A stretch of DNA of 20,910 bases from contig BLXT01005793.1 of assembly GCA_019648995.1 (NCBI GenBank), positions 906,519 through 927,428 on the forward strand, written 5' to 3'. The notes beneath the pieces were generated by a model. It was not told the origin of the DNA. It did not search any database and saw only the letters and a program-made list of their open reading frames with translations. Source of the DNA: Plakobranchus ocellatus (lineage: Eukaryota > Mollusca > Gastropoda > Plakobranchidae). Within the stretch, counting starts at the first letter, position 1. Each line of letters starts with the position of its first letter. Both the position numbers and the translations under genes were made by a program. This document shows positions 9,361-17,640 of the stretch, in pieces.

Positions 9361-9898
9361 CTGCTCAGTCAAACATCATGTATTTGAACATATCTCCCTT
9401 GCCCTCATCACCCGTCTCGCTACAACATTGATGTATCTCATCTCATTTCTCCAGGTCTCCTCTAATATGTCGACAGTTTTCTTCAGCAGAGTCCGTGCAT
9501 CATCTGAAGTAATTGTACAACATCCCCGACTCAACATTTGACCATTTTTTTAGGTTAATGTGATTTTTCATTAAAAAATGCTTTTTTTTTTTTTGCTTGC
9601 TCGCTCCATCGTTTGCAAATGTGAAATTGTGTGTGCGTGTGTGTTTTTTTTTTTTAATCTCATCTCCTATTTGCATTATTGCTACATGATGTACTTCATC
9701 TGCAATGTTCAGGTAGCAGGAAGTCGAGGGCAAATCTAGAATCTTTGGTCTGAAAACATAGTGTGAGACAATCTCAATAACTTTGTTACAGTTTGTTGCA
9801 GTCAAATATGGCTTGCCTTGAAGTTGCATTATAGCAAACGTGATGTCGGGGAAAACTTTATGTATTACATGTATCCTTTCTTTGATTTGTCTACTCAC
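9361..9898 (-). pseudogene. Decayed transposon-like coding fragment, probably the middle of a RAG1-N-type element protein
   Basis: A 132-codon minus-strand frame (9898 to 9500) reads HKVFPDITFAIMQLQG, VIEIVSHYVFRPKILDLPST, NIADEVHHVAIMQIGDEI and NFTFANDGASKQ. An LPS(T) segment followed by a helical stretch and then a short strand ending in DG(A/T)SK recalls the central region of the RAG1-N-like invertebrate transposon proteins. The frame breaks near 9510. Another frame continues from about 9520 to 9400 with TTSDDARTLLKKTVDILEE, which looks like the next part of the same protein. Runs of Lys come from T homopolymers and a GT repeat inside the frame, so it is no longer a functional gene. It has no detectable N-terminal zinc motif. 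The assignment rests on remembered family patterns, not a search. Confidence 0.42.
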
Positions 9899-10900
9899 TT
9901 TCTGATTTTAAATGAAGTTGCAAATTACAAAAGTGTATTTACCCTAATAATTTGCCTTTTTTTTTTTCTTTTAAAGGTCCGCTCTGATTAAATGTGAACA
10001 CTCAGTTACATTACCTGCCTCTCAAATTTTCATAGTGGATTTGCTACTTTCCACTACTTTTCTTTTTCAAACACCTGCTGCTCAGGTTTGGCTTTCTTTT
10101 TTATACATTTTTGACTGCTTCAGATCTTAACGATTCTCTTAATAAAAGTTTCACTTTCAATCTACTTTTCTAAGGCTTATCTACAGCAGCTTAACACTTG
10201 TACTTGGCTACCTCTTCATTTAGAAGACTCTCTCTTCTTTCAAAACTTTAATCTGCATAAGCAAATCTTTTGTTCGCAGAGCTCCAATAAAAAAAAAAAA
10301 AAATCTTCATGATTACAAATGTCTTTTCTTAGATTTTTACAGTAGGGAAATTCATTTCATTGGTTTGACACAGATTTGTTCTGACGAATCTGAGCTATGC
10401 CGATTCAAAAGGGGCTCTACTTTCAAGTTATCTTCAATTTTTGCCCGACAAAGCTTCTTAAGATTCTTAAGAGTTGCGTCAACAAAGTTTGAACAAAGAG
10501 GAAGCAAACAATTACAACCAAATGCATGAGAAATGCCTTCTTAGCTCTAAAACTATATAATGCCATTATAGTGCTATTGGTTATGGACAAAATGTCAGCT
10601 TCTGGCGTTCATTGTTAAGGACAGATTTTCTAGAGAGTCCCATTTTTTTTCAAAGGTTCTGGCAAAGACATAAAATTAGTAACAGCGAACAGAATCTGTC
10701 CATGTCACTGATGCCTTTCTTCATTAGGCTCTGGTTTGTGTGCTCTAAACATTCTTTTGTGACATCTTGTCCAGGATAGAACTTGAGGAACCAAGCTGCC
10801 ATCTTTGAGTAGTACCTACTCCCTTTTCACATAGGCCTACAAGCTTTGTATTAAAACCTAGAGTGCACTTTGCTGACTGAATCAGTAAAACGTATCAAAT
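9899..10900 (-). other. Possible further decayed coding upstream of the fragment
   Basis: On the minus strand, short coding-like stretches occur: around 10470-10380 (NFVDATLKNLKKLCRAKIED, then NLKVEPLLNRHSSDSSE), around 10240-10200 (ERRESLLNEEVAKYK) and around 10810-10690 (MAAWFLKFYPGQDVTKE, then DMDRFCSLL). Stops separate them. They may be the N-terminal side of the element at 9361-9898 or chance. No family is recognised. Confidence 0.2.
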
Positions 10901-11029
10901 TGGGGGTTAGGCGATGTAATCTCTATGCGAAGTTAGTTTATGCTTAATACATGCTTTTATTGTATGCTTTTGTAGGTATATGTATAAGTGCACATTTATC
11001 TATACATGTGTGTGTATTGTTTTTATGTA

Positions 11030-11110
11030 CAGTCTGACTCGGTAAAAACGATAACTTTTGTTCTTTACGGAAAGTGTCGTTATAGAGTTGTTATTCCCAG
11101 AAAAGGGATC
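11030..11110 (+). mobile_element. Terminus of a pogo/Tigger-like DNA element
   Basis: TA at 11028-11029 is followed by CAGTCTGACTCGGTAAAAAC, then repeated motifs of the AACGATAA / GTCGTTATAGAG type. CAGTC at a TA, with iterated CGTTATA words, is the usual look of pogo/Tigger ends. No matching opposite end or transposase is visible downstream, so this is probably a truncated copy. The right limit is approximate. Confidence 0.4.
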
Positions 11111-11655
11111 AAAGGGATAAAAAAAGGTCTATTTTGATTTTATTTTTTATTGAAATCAACTGAATAATAATAGGTAAAAGCTGGCAACACCAATCCTTTT
11201 CATGGTTATCTCTCCTGCAATGAGTGAGATCTAACGATACTGGAGCCTAAAATAAATAATTATTTCCCTTTTATTTATTGGTATAGTTATAGTAGAGAAT
11301 GTCTAACTTAGATCAAGCAATTAACAGGGATGGGAAGGGAGAGGAGCCTACATTCAGTCAGTGGTCATTGGCTAAGTGTAACTGTAAGTGCTTTGCTTGG
11401 CTTATTCATATAGCTACTGGGATGATGCTCCCCATCCCTTCCTTCCTCCCTCTCTCATTCTAGCCCGTGGATGTGGGTCTAGTGATTCTCCATACCCTTG
11501 TTACTAAACTTTCTTCACCCCTCGACACATCGTCGGCCTATAATACCTATTTCACGTGTTCAATAACTTTCCTCCTCCTATCTCCTACCCCCATTTTCCC
11601 CCTTCCTACTCCCAATTAGCACCGCCTCACCACAAGATTCATGGCAGAGTAACTT
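11111..11655. other. Intergenic
   Basis: No gene is recognised. A CT-rich stretch lies at about 11425-11460 and another at about 11570-11615. Part of this may belong to the transposon end before it or the SINE after it. Confidence 0.4.
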
Positions 11656-11659
11656 TGAA

Positions 11660-11924
11660 AAAATAAAGCGGGTCCCACGCTTAGTCCAAGCATCCAGGAA
11701 CCAGGAGTAGAGTCCTGATTGTTCTTGGCATACGGCATTATGAGATAGTTTGCCATTGCTTTCCTCGCCGCCTTTGCTTTCGCCGGGCCTTAAGAGGCCT
11801 AGCTACCAATTTAGTGCTTGGTGGATAGAGAGGATCAATGAAAAATTGACTTGACTCGGATTGGGATTCGAACCTTGGACATCCGACTTGGTAGCCAACT
11901 GCCCTACCTGATGAGCCACCGCTT
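11660..11924 (-). mobile_element. Second tRNA-derived SINE family
   Basis: Read on the minus strand from 11924, it starts GCGGTGGCTCATCAGGTAGG, with a tRNA A-box match (TGGCTCATCAGG, 11907-11918). A good B box follows (GGTTCGAATCC, at 11863-11874). The body contains GAGGAAAGCAATGGCAAACT (about 11750-11770), a phrase I associate with several animal SINE bodies. It runs on to about 11660 with CATAATGCCGTATGCCAAGA and CAATCAGGACTCTACTCCTG. The tRNA-like head plus unrelated body is the structure of a Pol III SINE. No target-site duplication was found, so the 3' limit is uncertain. It is not related in sequence to the 15.63-kb family. Confidence 0.65.
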
Positions 11925-12234
11925 TCTTTTTAGTAATACCGGTTTTGGACAAAACACTTAGATCTAGGCCTATTATATTGCAAGTAAAGTTTCGCGCTTG
12001 AGATCGTTGGGCAGGGAGAATGTTAGATGCTTTTGGCCTCTCAGCTCTCTCTTTTTTTATTTCCACATTCCGCTATCGTTAAACCGAAGAAGTCAGTTCC
12101 TATACTTGTTATTTCAAAATAAATTATATGGCCTTAATAATGATCAAAACAGGGCTTTTTAATTCTCTGTTATAACAATAATTGTCTTTATTCAAACTGT
12201 CGTTAAAAATGGGTTTCACGATATATATCAATGC

Positions 12235-12235
<1 letters not shown>
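11925..12235. other. Intergenic
   Basis: No feature is supported. The 87-codon minus-strand frame over 11803-12066 is a shadow of the SINE head. Confidence 0.45.

Positions 12236-12294
<59 letters not shown>
12236..12294. repeat. Compound (AT)n-(GT)n microsatellite
   Basis: AT units from about 12236 to 12268 are followed directly by about 13 GT units to 12294. The preceding ATATATAT at 12221-12228 is an interrupted extension. Confidence 0.97.
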
Positions 12295-12295
<1 letters not shown>

Positions 12296-14089
12296 GAGGG
12301 TGCAAGGAGAAAACAGCTGATGTCACATTTCTGACATTTTTAGAGCAATTAGCGGAAAAGTATCTTGGGGGTATACTTCAACTTGTAATGCTACTGAACA
12401 ATGCAAAAACCACCGTAGTCACGCACAAAATAGTGAAAATATAGAAAATTATGGGCACAATTAAAGAACGACTGATGTCCAAAAATTTCAAGTTGAAAAA
12501 AACTGATGTCCACTCTGGGTCAATTTTTATAACCTTCCTTCTTAAACACAATTCCAAGCATAGTTTCCCTTGGATTTTCCACCAAATTACAAGCCATCAT
12601 TCTCATCACGTGACTCCTAAACAACCCTTACAAATAAGCTTTAATACAGTTACTAATTTTCCGTGTTATTGCACAATGCATTAAGATTGATAGATTGATA
12701 TTAAGATTATCACTTCGATCTTTCTGGTGGAATGACCTATGTGGTGGAAACAACCGCTTATTTTGGGAAGAAAAGTAACTAGCCGGAGGTTGGCGTTGCA
12801 AACCTTCGAAATGATCGCCCTTAGCTTCCAAACTAGATAAGAGGATGCTGAAAACAGAGTTTATAAGCTGCAGCTGTCTAAATAAGTTATAAGTAAAAGT
12901 ATCTTTAAACTGTGCATGGTAGACAATAAAATGAATTTTGGCCTCTTAATTAATATTCATTTAAAAGCTTGGAATAATCGAACCTGAGGGTTTCGAGGAG
13001 GTCTTTTCGCCTAGTTTTCGTTTAAAAAAAGAAAAACCAACCAACCAAATTTACACCGATAAATGACCTACATTTCTTATATTGACCAAGATAAACGCAG
13101 ACTCGAGTCTCAAGAAACAGCGCACCGAGAAGAGTAAATGGATAACATAATTTTATTTAACTGCATATTAAACATTATGTCTTTTAGATAAAGTAGGGAT
13201 ATGTACTAAAAACAATAAGAGAGTCCCCACTCTGATTCAGTGTAAGCCTTATAAATAAGCATCTATTACACTTATAACGTCCTTAATTTTTTCGGAGGCA
13301 TAGGTAGAGAACCTTTAAACTCTTGGATTAATGAGTCTAAACGCCTGAGATTACCATGTCGTAGTCGGGCTGTATACACAAAACCTAAACGAAACCCTGG
13401 ATCCATAATTTTACAACTTTCTGTCACGCAACAAAAGCGTACACTTCCTAGATCTAGATTTCTCATGCTATCTACTGTGTTATTTTTTTTTATTACTCAG
13501 AAACGTAAATAGTGGAAGCGATACACTGGTAAGAGCGCCCTTGAAGGTTAAAAAGCCAAATGGACGTATCTATACTCCTGCTTACGTATTTATTGGATTC
13601 TCCACAATAAAACAGTACATGTAGTTCAAAATGCCCCGAGCGTATAAAATCTACTTTAACAAAATAGGATACCATTTTCAAAAAAAACTTCTGCAAGTGA
13701 ATTCTACCGCATCATTAAAAAAAAAATTAGTATGAATTATTTCAATTTCAATTTCTCGGTTCTAGTTTTTCCTGGTCAGCTATAAAAGGAGTGTCGGCTA
13801 TGTGGTCTTTCCATGGAGATAACCTATTTTTTAACTTTGGTTTTCTTTGTCTTTTTGTTTTCCACATCCAGAGAAAAATACTGCCAGGGAAGTAATTTTT
13901 TTCCCATCGTTATAACTTGAGCAAAGAGAGATGAAAGATTGCAAAAGCATAATTACAAACTATCTTTTAAGTAGCTTTGTTTCCAGGATACAACTTGCAA
14001 AATGGCCTTAAAAATGTATGAACCGGTAACGAAAAAATAATATAAAATCATACAAGAATTCATCATCCTACGTCTGTCAGGCTTATGTT
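12295..14089. other. Intergenic, no gene recognised
   Basis: Frames at 12451-12684 (plus), 12628-12831 (minus), 13272-13466 (minus) and 13493-13696 (minus) are open but have no recognisable motif. The one at 13272-13466 has a fairly protein-like composition and is the only one I would keep in mind as a possible relic exon. Confidence 0.35.
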
Positions 14090-14173
14090 CACATTGTTTG
14101 ATCTCAGACTTCAGCCAACTGTCAGGCCAGGGCACCGATGACATTGACAGGGCTTGAACATTCGACAAAAGGG
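14090..14173 (-). mobile_element. tRNA-derived SINE, copy 2 (truncated, diverged)
   Basis: On the plus strand it shows CACATTGTTTGATCTCAGAC, CTGTCAGGCCAGGGCACCGA, GGGCTTGAACATTCGACA (diverged B box) and then loses similarity. The A-box end is missing. Same family as 15630-15775. Confidence 0.65.
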
Positions 14174-14247
14174 TAACATTCAATTGTTTCTACTTCATTT
14201 CCTGTTGTGTTACGGAATATTTCACAGCATACAGCCCGTCCATTTCA

Positions 14248-14316
14248 AGGTGATCTCGTGCTTATAGGCTCCTTGCCAGGCCAGAGCGTTGGTGGCGGGC
14301 GGGTGCTCAAACCCCT
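14248..14316 (-). mobile_element. tRNA-derived SINE, copy 3 (fragment)
   Basis: AGGTGATCTCGTGCTTATAG, CCTTGCCAGGCCAGAGCGTT and GGTGCTCAAACCCC match the 3' half and B-box side of the family. The head is absent. It lies only about 75 bases from copy 2 in the same orientation. Confidence 0.6.
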
Positions 14317-14372
14317 TTTATGGTACAAATACAAGATAAAAAAAAAGAATGAAAATGAAGTCTCACAACCGA

Positions 14373-14499
14373 CGCAAAGGACTCAGAAGTCGCCTTTTGA
14401 GCATTTCAAACTATTGGAACAGCCTGAGTTTTTCAACGCAAAGGAACCAGAAGACACATTTTGAGCATTTTAAACCACTGGGAACAGACTGAAACTTCT
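14373..14499 (+). repeat. Two-copy tandem duplication, period 64 bp
   Basis: CGCAAAGGACTCAGAAG at 14373 recurs as CGCAAAGGAACCAGAAG at 14437. Both are followed by TTTTGAGCATTT, AAAC, GGAACAG and CTGA in register. The copies differ at roughly one base in five, so the duplication is old. Confidence 0.8.
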
Positions 14500-14605
14500 T
14501 TCCTTCTCAGAGTTAACAACGCCGATAGCTTAACAGTGCGGTATATTTTGATTCGGACCCAAAATAAAGGATTATTAATTATTTGATTGGTTTTGTGTGT
14601 GTATA

Positions 14606-14735
14606 TATATGACTTTCCACGAGAACAGAGTGCGATCTCAGACTTTTTGTCCTCCGTCAGGCCGGAGCGCCTGTGAAGGAGCTCGAAACCGAGACCTAAG
14701 AGTCATTGCAGATCTCAAGACTGGTGTCCCCAGTC
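14606..14735 (-). mobile_element. tRNA-derived SINE, copy 4
   Basis: Shares TGCGATCTCAGAC, CCTCCGTCAGGCCGGAGCGC, GGAGCTCGAAACCGAGACCT (B-box side) and TTGCAGATCTCAAGACTGG with the family. A short TG/TA repeat flanks its tail end at 14594-14610. Head end diverged. Confidence 0.7.
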
Positions 14736-14739
14736 CCCT

Positions 14740-15291
14740 TCTACATTTTTAAGGAGCAAAAAATTCTTAAATTTAAGTCATTTTTTTCGTAACTGATTCT
14801 ATCAAAAACTTAATTCATGCTTGACCGCGTAAACCCTCAGATTGCCGCTAACGGTGGATTTTGTGCGTGAGTGTATAATTAAAGTAAGAACAAAACTCAA
14901 AATAAGTTGCGATCTAATCTTACCGATGCTCCATCGTATTTTTTAGGCATTATTTTGGAAAGTAAAGTCAGTCAATTTTTTCGTTTTTTTATTTTTTTCA
15001 TTGCTACAAGTTACCTAGGATAAGGTTCTTCCATATCCTTTTCTATCTCTACAAGTAAAAGAAGCAAGCAAGCCTTTTTGGGTGCAACGTAGTTTAATCA
15101 TATGAATATTTTCAGTCTAGGAATGTACTCTAAATTTGTCTATTTCTATTTTACAGAGCGAGTTCAAGCCACTTCCCCAATGCATCTATTTAAGCTCTGA
15201 TAAGGATAGGCACTACCGGTATCCTGAAAAAGCTTTCAAACCATTCCATTGAGTCTGTGTGTTTCTAAAAGTAGTGACTGTTTAAAAAAAT
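14740..15291. other. Intergenic
   Basis: No gene, RNA or repeat is supported. Confidence 0.45.
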
Positions 15292-15412
15292 CCACATTCC
15301 ACAACAAAGTAATTTCGGGTCTACTGTCGGGCCAAGGCGTTGGTCACGGGGCTCAAATACGCGACAGAAGGATCCTTGCTAATCCCAAAGCAGATAAGCT
15401 ATCCTCTTTGCG
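15292..15412 (-). mobile_element. tRNA-derived SINE, copy 5
   Basis: CCACATTCCACAACAAAGTA, CTGTCGGGCCAAGGCGTTGG, CGGGGCTCAAATACGCGACA and GAAGGATCC match the family from its tail to past the B box. The A-box end is diverged. Confidence 0.7.
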
Positions 15413-15614
15413 ACAAATTCTCCTTATAAGGTGATGGCTATTCATAAAAACACGATTCCAATAAACATTGTCGATTGTAATTTCAGTCTATAAAAAACTT
15501 ATTCTTCAGCCGTCTCATCACCCCACGAAGAACCCTCCCTCCACTCCTCCTCCCCCCACTATAATTCTTTGTGTGCCCGGCGCTGTTTTATTTCTCTTTT
15601 GTGTCCTCACTTTT

Positions 15615-15629
15615 GAATCAAGGGATGAA
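15615..15629 (+). repeat. Target-site duplication, left copy
   Basis: GAATCAAGGGATGAA occurs here and again at 15776-15790, identical over 15 bases, directly flanking the SINE between them. Confidence 0.9.
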
Positions 15630-15775
15630 TTTAGTTTTTTGAATATAGCCAGTCCACAACAATGTGATCTCAGGCTTTCAGGCCCTCCGTCAGGCCAGGG
15701 CGCCGGTAGCGGGGCTCGAAAGGTCCCTGCAGATCTCAGGGCGGACTCGCAAGCCACTGTGCTACCGACGCCCCC
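15630..15775 (-). mobile_element. Complete tRNA-derived SINE, copy 6 (reference copy, with TSD)
   Basis: This 146-bp insertion lies exactly between perfect 15-bp direct repeats. On the minus strand it begins GGGGGCGTCGGTAGCACAGT, containing an A-box-like TAGCACAGTGG. The B-box-like TTCGAGCCCC follows, then CGGCGCCCTGGCCTGACGG, CCTGAAAGCCTGAGATCA and a tail ending GGCTATATTCAAAAAACTAAA-like. An internal Pol III promoter, short length, A-rich 3' end and long TSD are the marks of a SINE moved by a LINE reverse transcriptase. It lacks about 12 bases just before the B box (the CTTCTGTCGCGG stretch kept in copies at 7.0 and 19.1 kb), so its own promoter may be weakened. The rather long A-to-B-box spacing in undeleted copies would suit a class II (Leu/Ser) tRNA ancestor; that is inference. 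Confidence 0.9.
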
Positions 15776-15790
15776 GAATCAAGGGATGAA
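15776..15790 (+). repeat. Target-site duplication, right copy
   Basis: Exact second copy of the 15-bp repeat at 15615-15629, marking the insertion edge of the SINE. Confidence 0.9.
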
Positions 15791-16266
15791 GCTAAAATAA
15801 AAGAGAAACATGTTTATGCTTTGTTACCAATATTGTTCAATTTCGTGGAAAAAAAAGCAAGTTTGTGGCTGTTGAATGTTTATTTTAACTCGTCATTACA
15901 AAAACTTCTTGCCCAGCAAATGAACTTCAAAATGTTATATATAATATTTCGATAAATTGCTAGACGGCATTCAAGGTTTTCGAGAATTGCATGCAAAGAA
16001 GACCGCCTTTTTACGGGGAAGATGGGAATTATGTGTTTATAGTAAAGGTTTTATATCATCTAAACTCTTTCTCTACCAATACGCCTTATCTTATCCAATC
16101 AGGCTATGGTAGAGCTTTAAACTCACACTAAGTTTGGGGAGGCAACAATCATACCCGAAAATTTTATGTGGATTTTACAGATTAGAAACAAAACATTTTA
16201 TGATCACCCATCACCTCATTCAGGGCAAAAAATTATAACTGTAGCAATTTTTTCTTTTTAATTTTA
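15791..16266. other. Intergenic
   Basis: No feature is supported. Confidence 0.45.
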
Positions 16267-16340
16267 CAGTAAAACGCGGTTACCGTAGCGAAATTTGTTC
16301 AAAGCAAAACAAATCTTGGTTATCCTGATTAAAACAATAT
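16267..16340 (+). mobile_element. Possible terminus of a pogo/Tigger-like element
   Basis: After TA (16265-16266) comes CAGTAAAACGCGGTTACCGT, then AGCGAAATTTGTTC and TCTTGGTTATCCTGATTAAA. The CAGT start and the repeated GGTTA(C/T)C-plus-CGAAAT words recall Tigger-type ends. No partner end was found and the inner limit is a guess. Confidence 0.35.
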
Positions 16341-16483
16341 AATCCTTTAAACCAAAGTATTTCTACACCACAAAGAAGTTCGGCTTTAAAAGCGTTAGTT
16401 TTCTGTTTAAAATGCTTCCACTTACATTTGAATATGTTCCATAGTGTAAAGATAAAGAGACTATCTTTTGTTTGTACCACTAT

Positions 16484-16592
16484 AGCCAGCTCACTACTAT
16501 ATGGTCTCATTCTGAATTGGGCACCAGTGGTAAATATAAGCGCGCGACAAAATTAAGAAAGAAACAGTTCTAACCACTGAGTTAGCAACGCT
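16484..16592 (-). mobile_element. tRNA-derived SINE, copy 7 (diverged)
   Basis: TATAGCCAGCTCACTACTAT (tail side), GGTCTC, GCACCAGTGGTAAA and GCGCGACAAAA match in order. The minus-strand head GTTGCTAACTCAGTGGTTAG is a good A-box region. The B box is degraded. Confidence 0.6.
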
Positions 16593-16779
16593 TCCTTGAC
16601 AGATTCTAGGAAAGCCTATATAAATATCCCTGACTGACAAACACTTTATAGACAGATTTTATACGCAGGCCTATATTGAAAGCCCTAACTTACGAATGCT
16701 TCATAAACAGATTCTATGTAGGCCCATATACATAGCCCTAAGCCGAGAAGAGGAATATTCCATAAATCGATTCATAGCC
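16587..16779 (+). repeat. Degenerate tandem repeat, about 52-58 bp period, 3 to 4 copies
   Basis: Copies start near 16587, 16639, 16695 and (partial) 16753. Each has CTT(C/T)-x-TxxAC, AGATT(C/T)TA, a GGCCTATAT-like word and AGCCCTAA at matching spacing. It begins at the head of SINE copy 7. Divergence between copies is substantial. Confidence 0.75.
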
Positions 16780-16861
16780 TTTTTTTGAACAGACATACAG
16801 GCATGATAAGCCAATTGAATGAGTAGAAAGCCAATATATACATATACGGTTTTTGATTAAA

Positions 16862-16993
16862 CTGTGTACACAAGATGATCTCAGGCTTTTAAGCCCTCCA
16901 TCATTCAAAGGCGCCAGTGGAGGGACTCGAATCCGTGACGGAAGGTTCCCTGCAGTTGTCAGGGTGGGTTGAGTATCCCATGCCATCACTGAT
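16862..16993 (-). mobile_element. tRNA-derived SINE, copy 8
   Basis: ACACAAGATGATCTCAGGCT, CCCTCCATCATTCAAAGGCG, GGGACTCGAATCCGTGACGG and GGTTCCCTGCAGTTGTCAGG match the family in order. On the minus strand the B box GGATTCGAGTCCC is well kept, and the A-box region AGTGATGGCATGGG is recognisable. This is the copy with the best promoter spacing. Confidence 0.8.
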
Positions 16994-17640
16994 CCCAGAT
17001 AGAGACAGAAAATTGGTGGAGAGGGAGCAAGGCCAGGCTTAGAGCACTGACATTTTATTGATTGAATTTGATTTCCTTTAAGTTTTTATTTTAATAATAT
17101 GGCTTTTTAAATTTTATTTTTTGCTTTTTTGCAGCCATTTGAAATTATAACTATGGTCACCCTACTCATTCTACAAGCTAACGATACCTTAGACATTATT
17201 AGAAGCCACCATTTCGCAGTAATCTAAGGGATTCTGCTATCAATGCATTGATCCAATACAAGGGTTTTGTGGTAGAGCTGTTAATAAGATCGTATAAGCA
17301 GGACCTAATGTAATTAGAATGACGACTAAAGAATTATCAAGAACTGCAATTGGTATTCAAATCTTATACTGTGTAAATATTGATTTTAGACTCTTTCATG
17401 TAGACTTGAGTCACTCAAGTTTGCACATCATGCCATCATTCACACCGAAACAGAACGAGGAAAGAACAAAAAAGAAAAAAGACCAGCACACAAAAGCTAC
17501 CCAAGTGTTTTATACACATCGGAATAGCTCAGCAGTGGTACAGCTATGGTTTACTGGTTTTGCTTTTTATCATAATGAACAACAATTCCATTTGAACACA
17601 AACAACAACTTAAATAATGAAAATAACAGTGATTATTAAC
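16994..17640. other. Intergenic
   Basis: No gene is recognised. The 106-codon frame at 17319-17639 (plus) ends in an Asn-rich stretch made by AAC/AAT repeats and shows no motif. Confidence 0.4.

Noticed and set aside
11850..11924. A genuine tRNA gene on the minus strand
   Set aside because: The A and B boxes are good, but the acceptor arms do not pair convincingly and a SINE body follows directly.
14207..14464. 85-codon plus-strand frame with a repeated peptide
   Set aside because: The repeat comes from the 64-bp tandem duplication and a SINE fragment, and the period is not a multiple of three.
15468..15800. 110-codon plus-strand frame and its antisense partner
   Set aside because: Most of their length is the SINE at 15630-15775; no independent motif.
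17319..17639. 106-codon plus-strand frame ending Asn-rich
   Set aside because: Low-complexity end and no motif; more likely chance.
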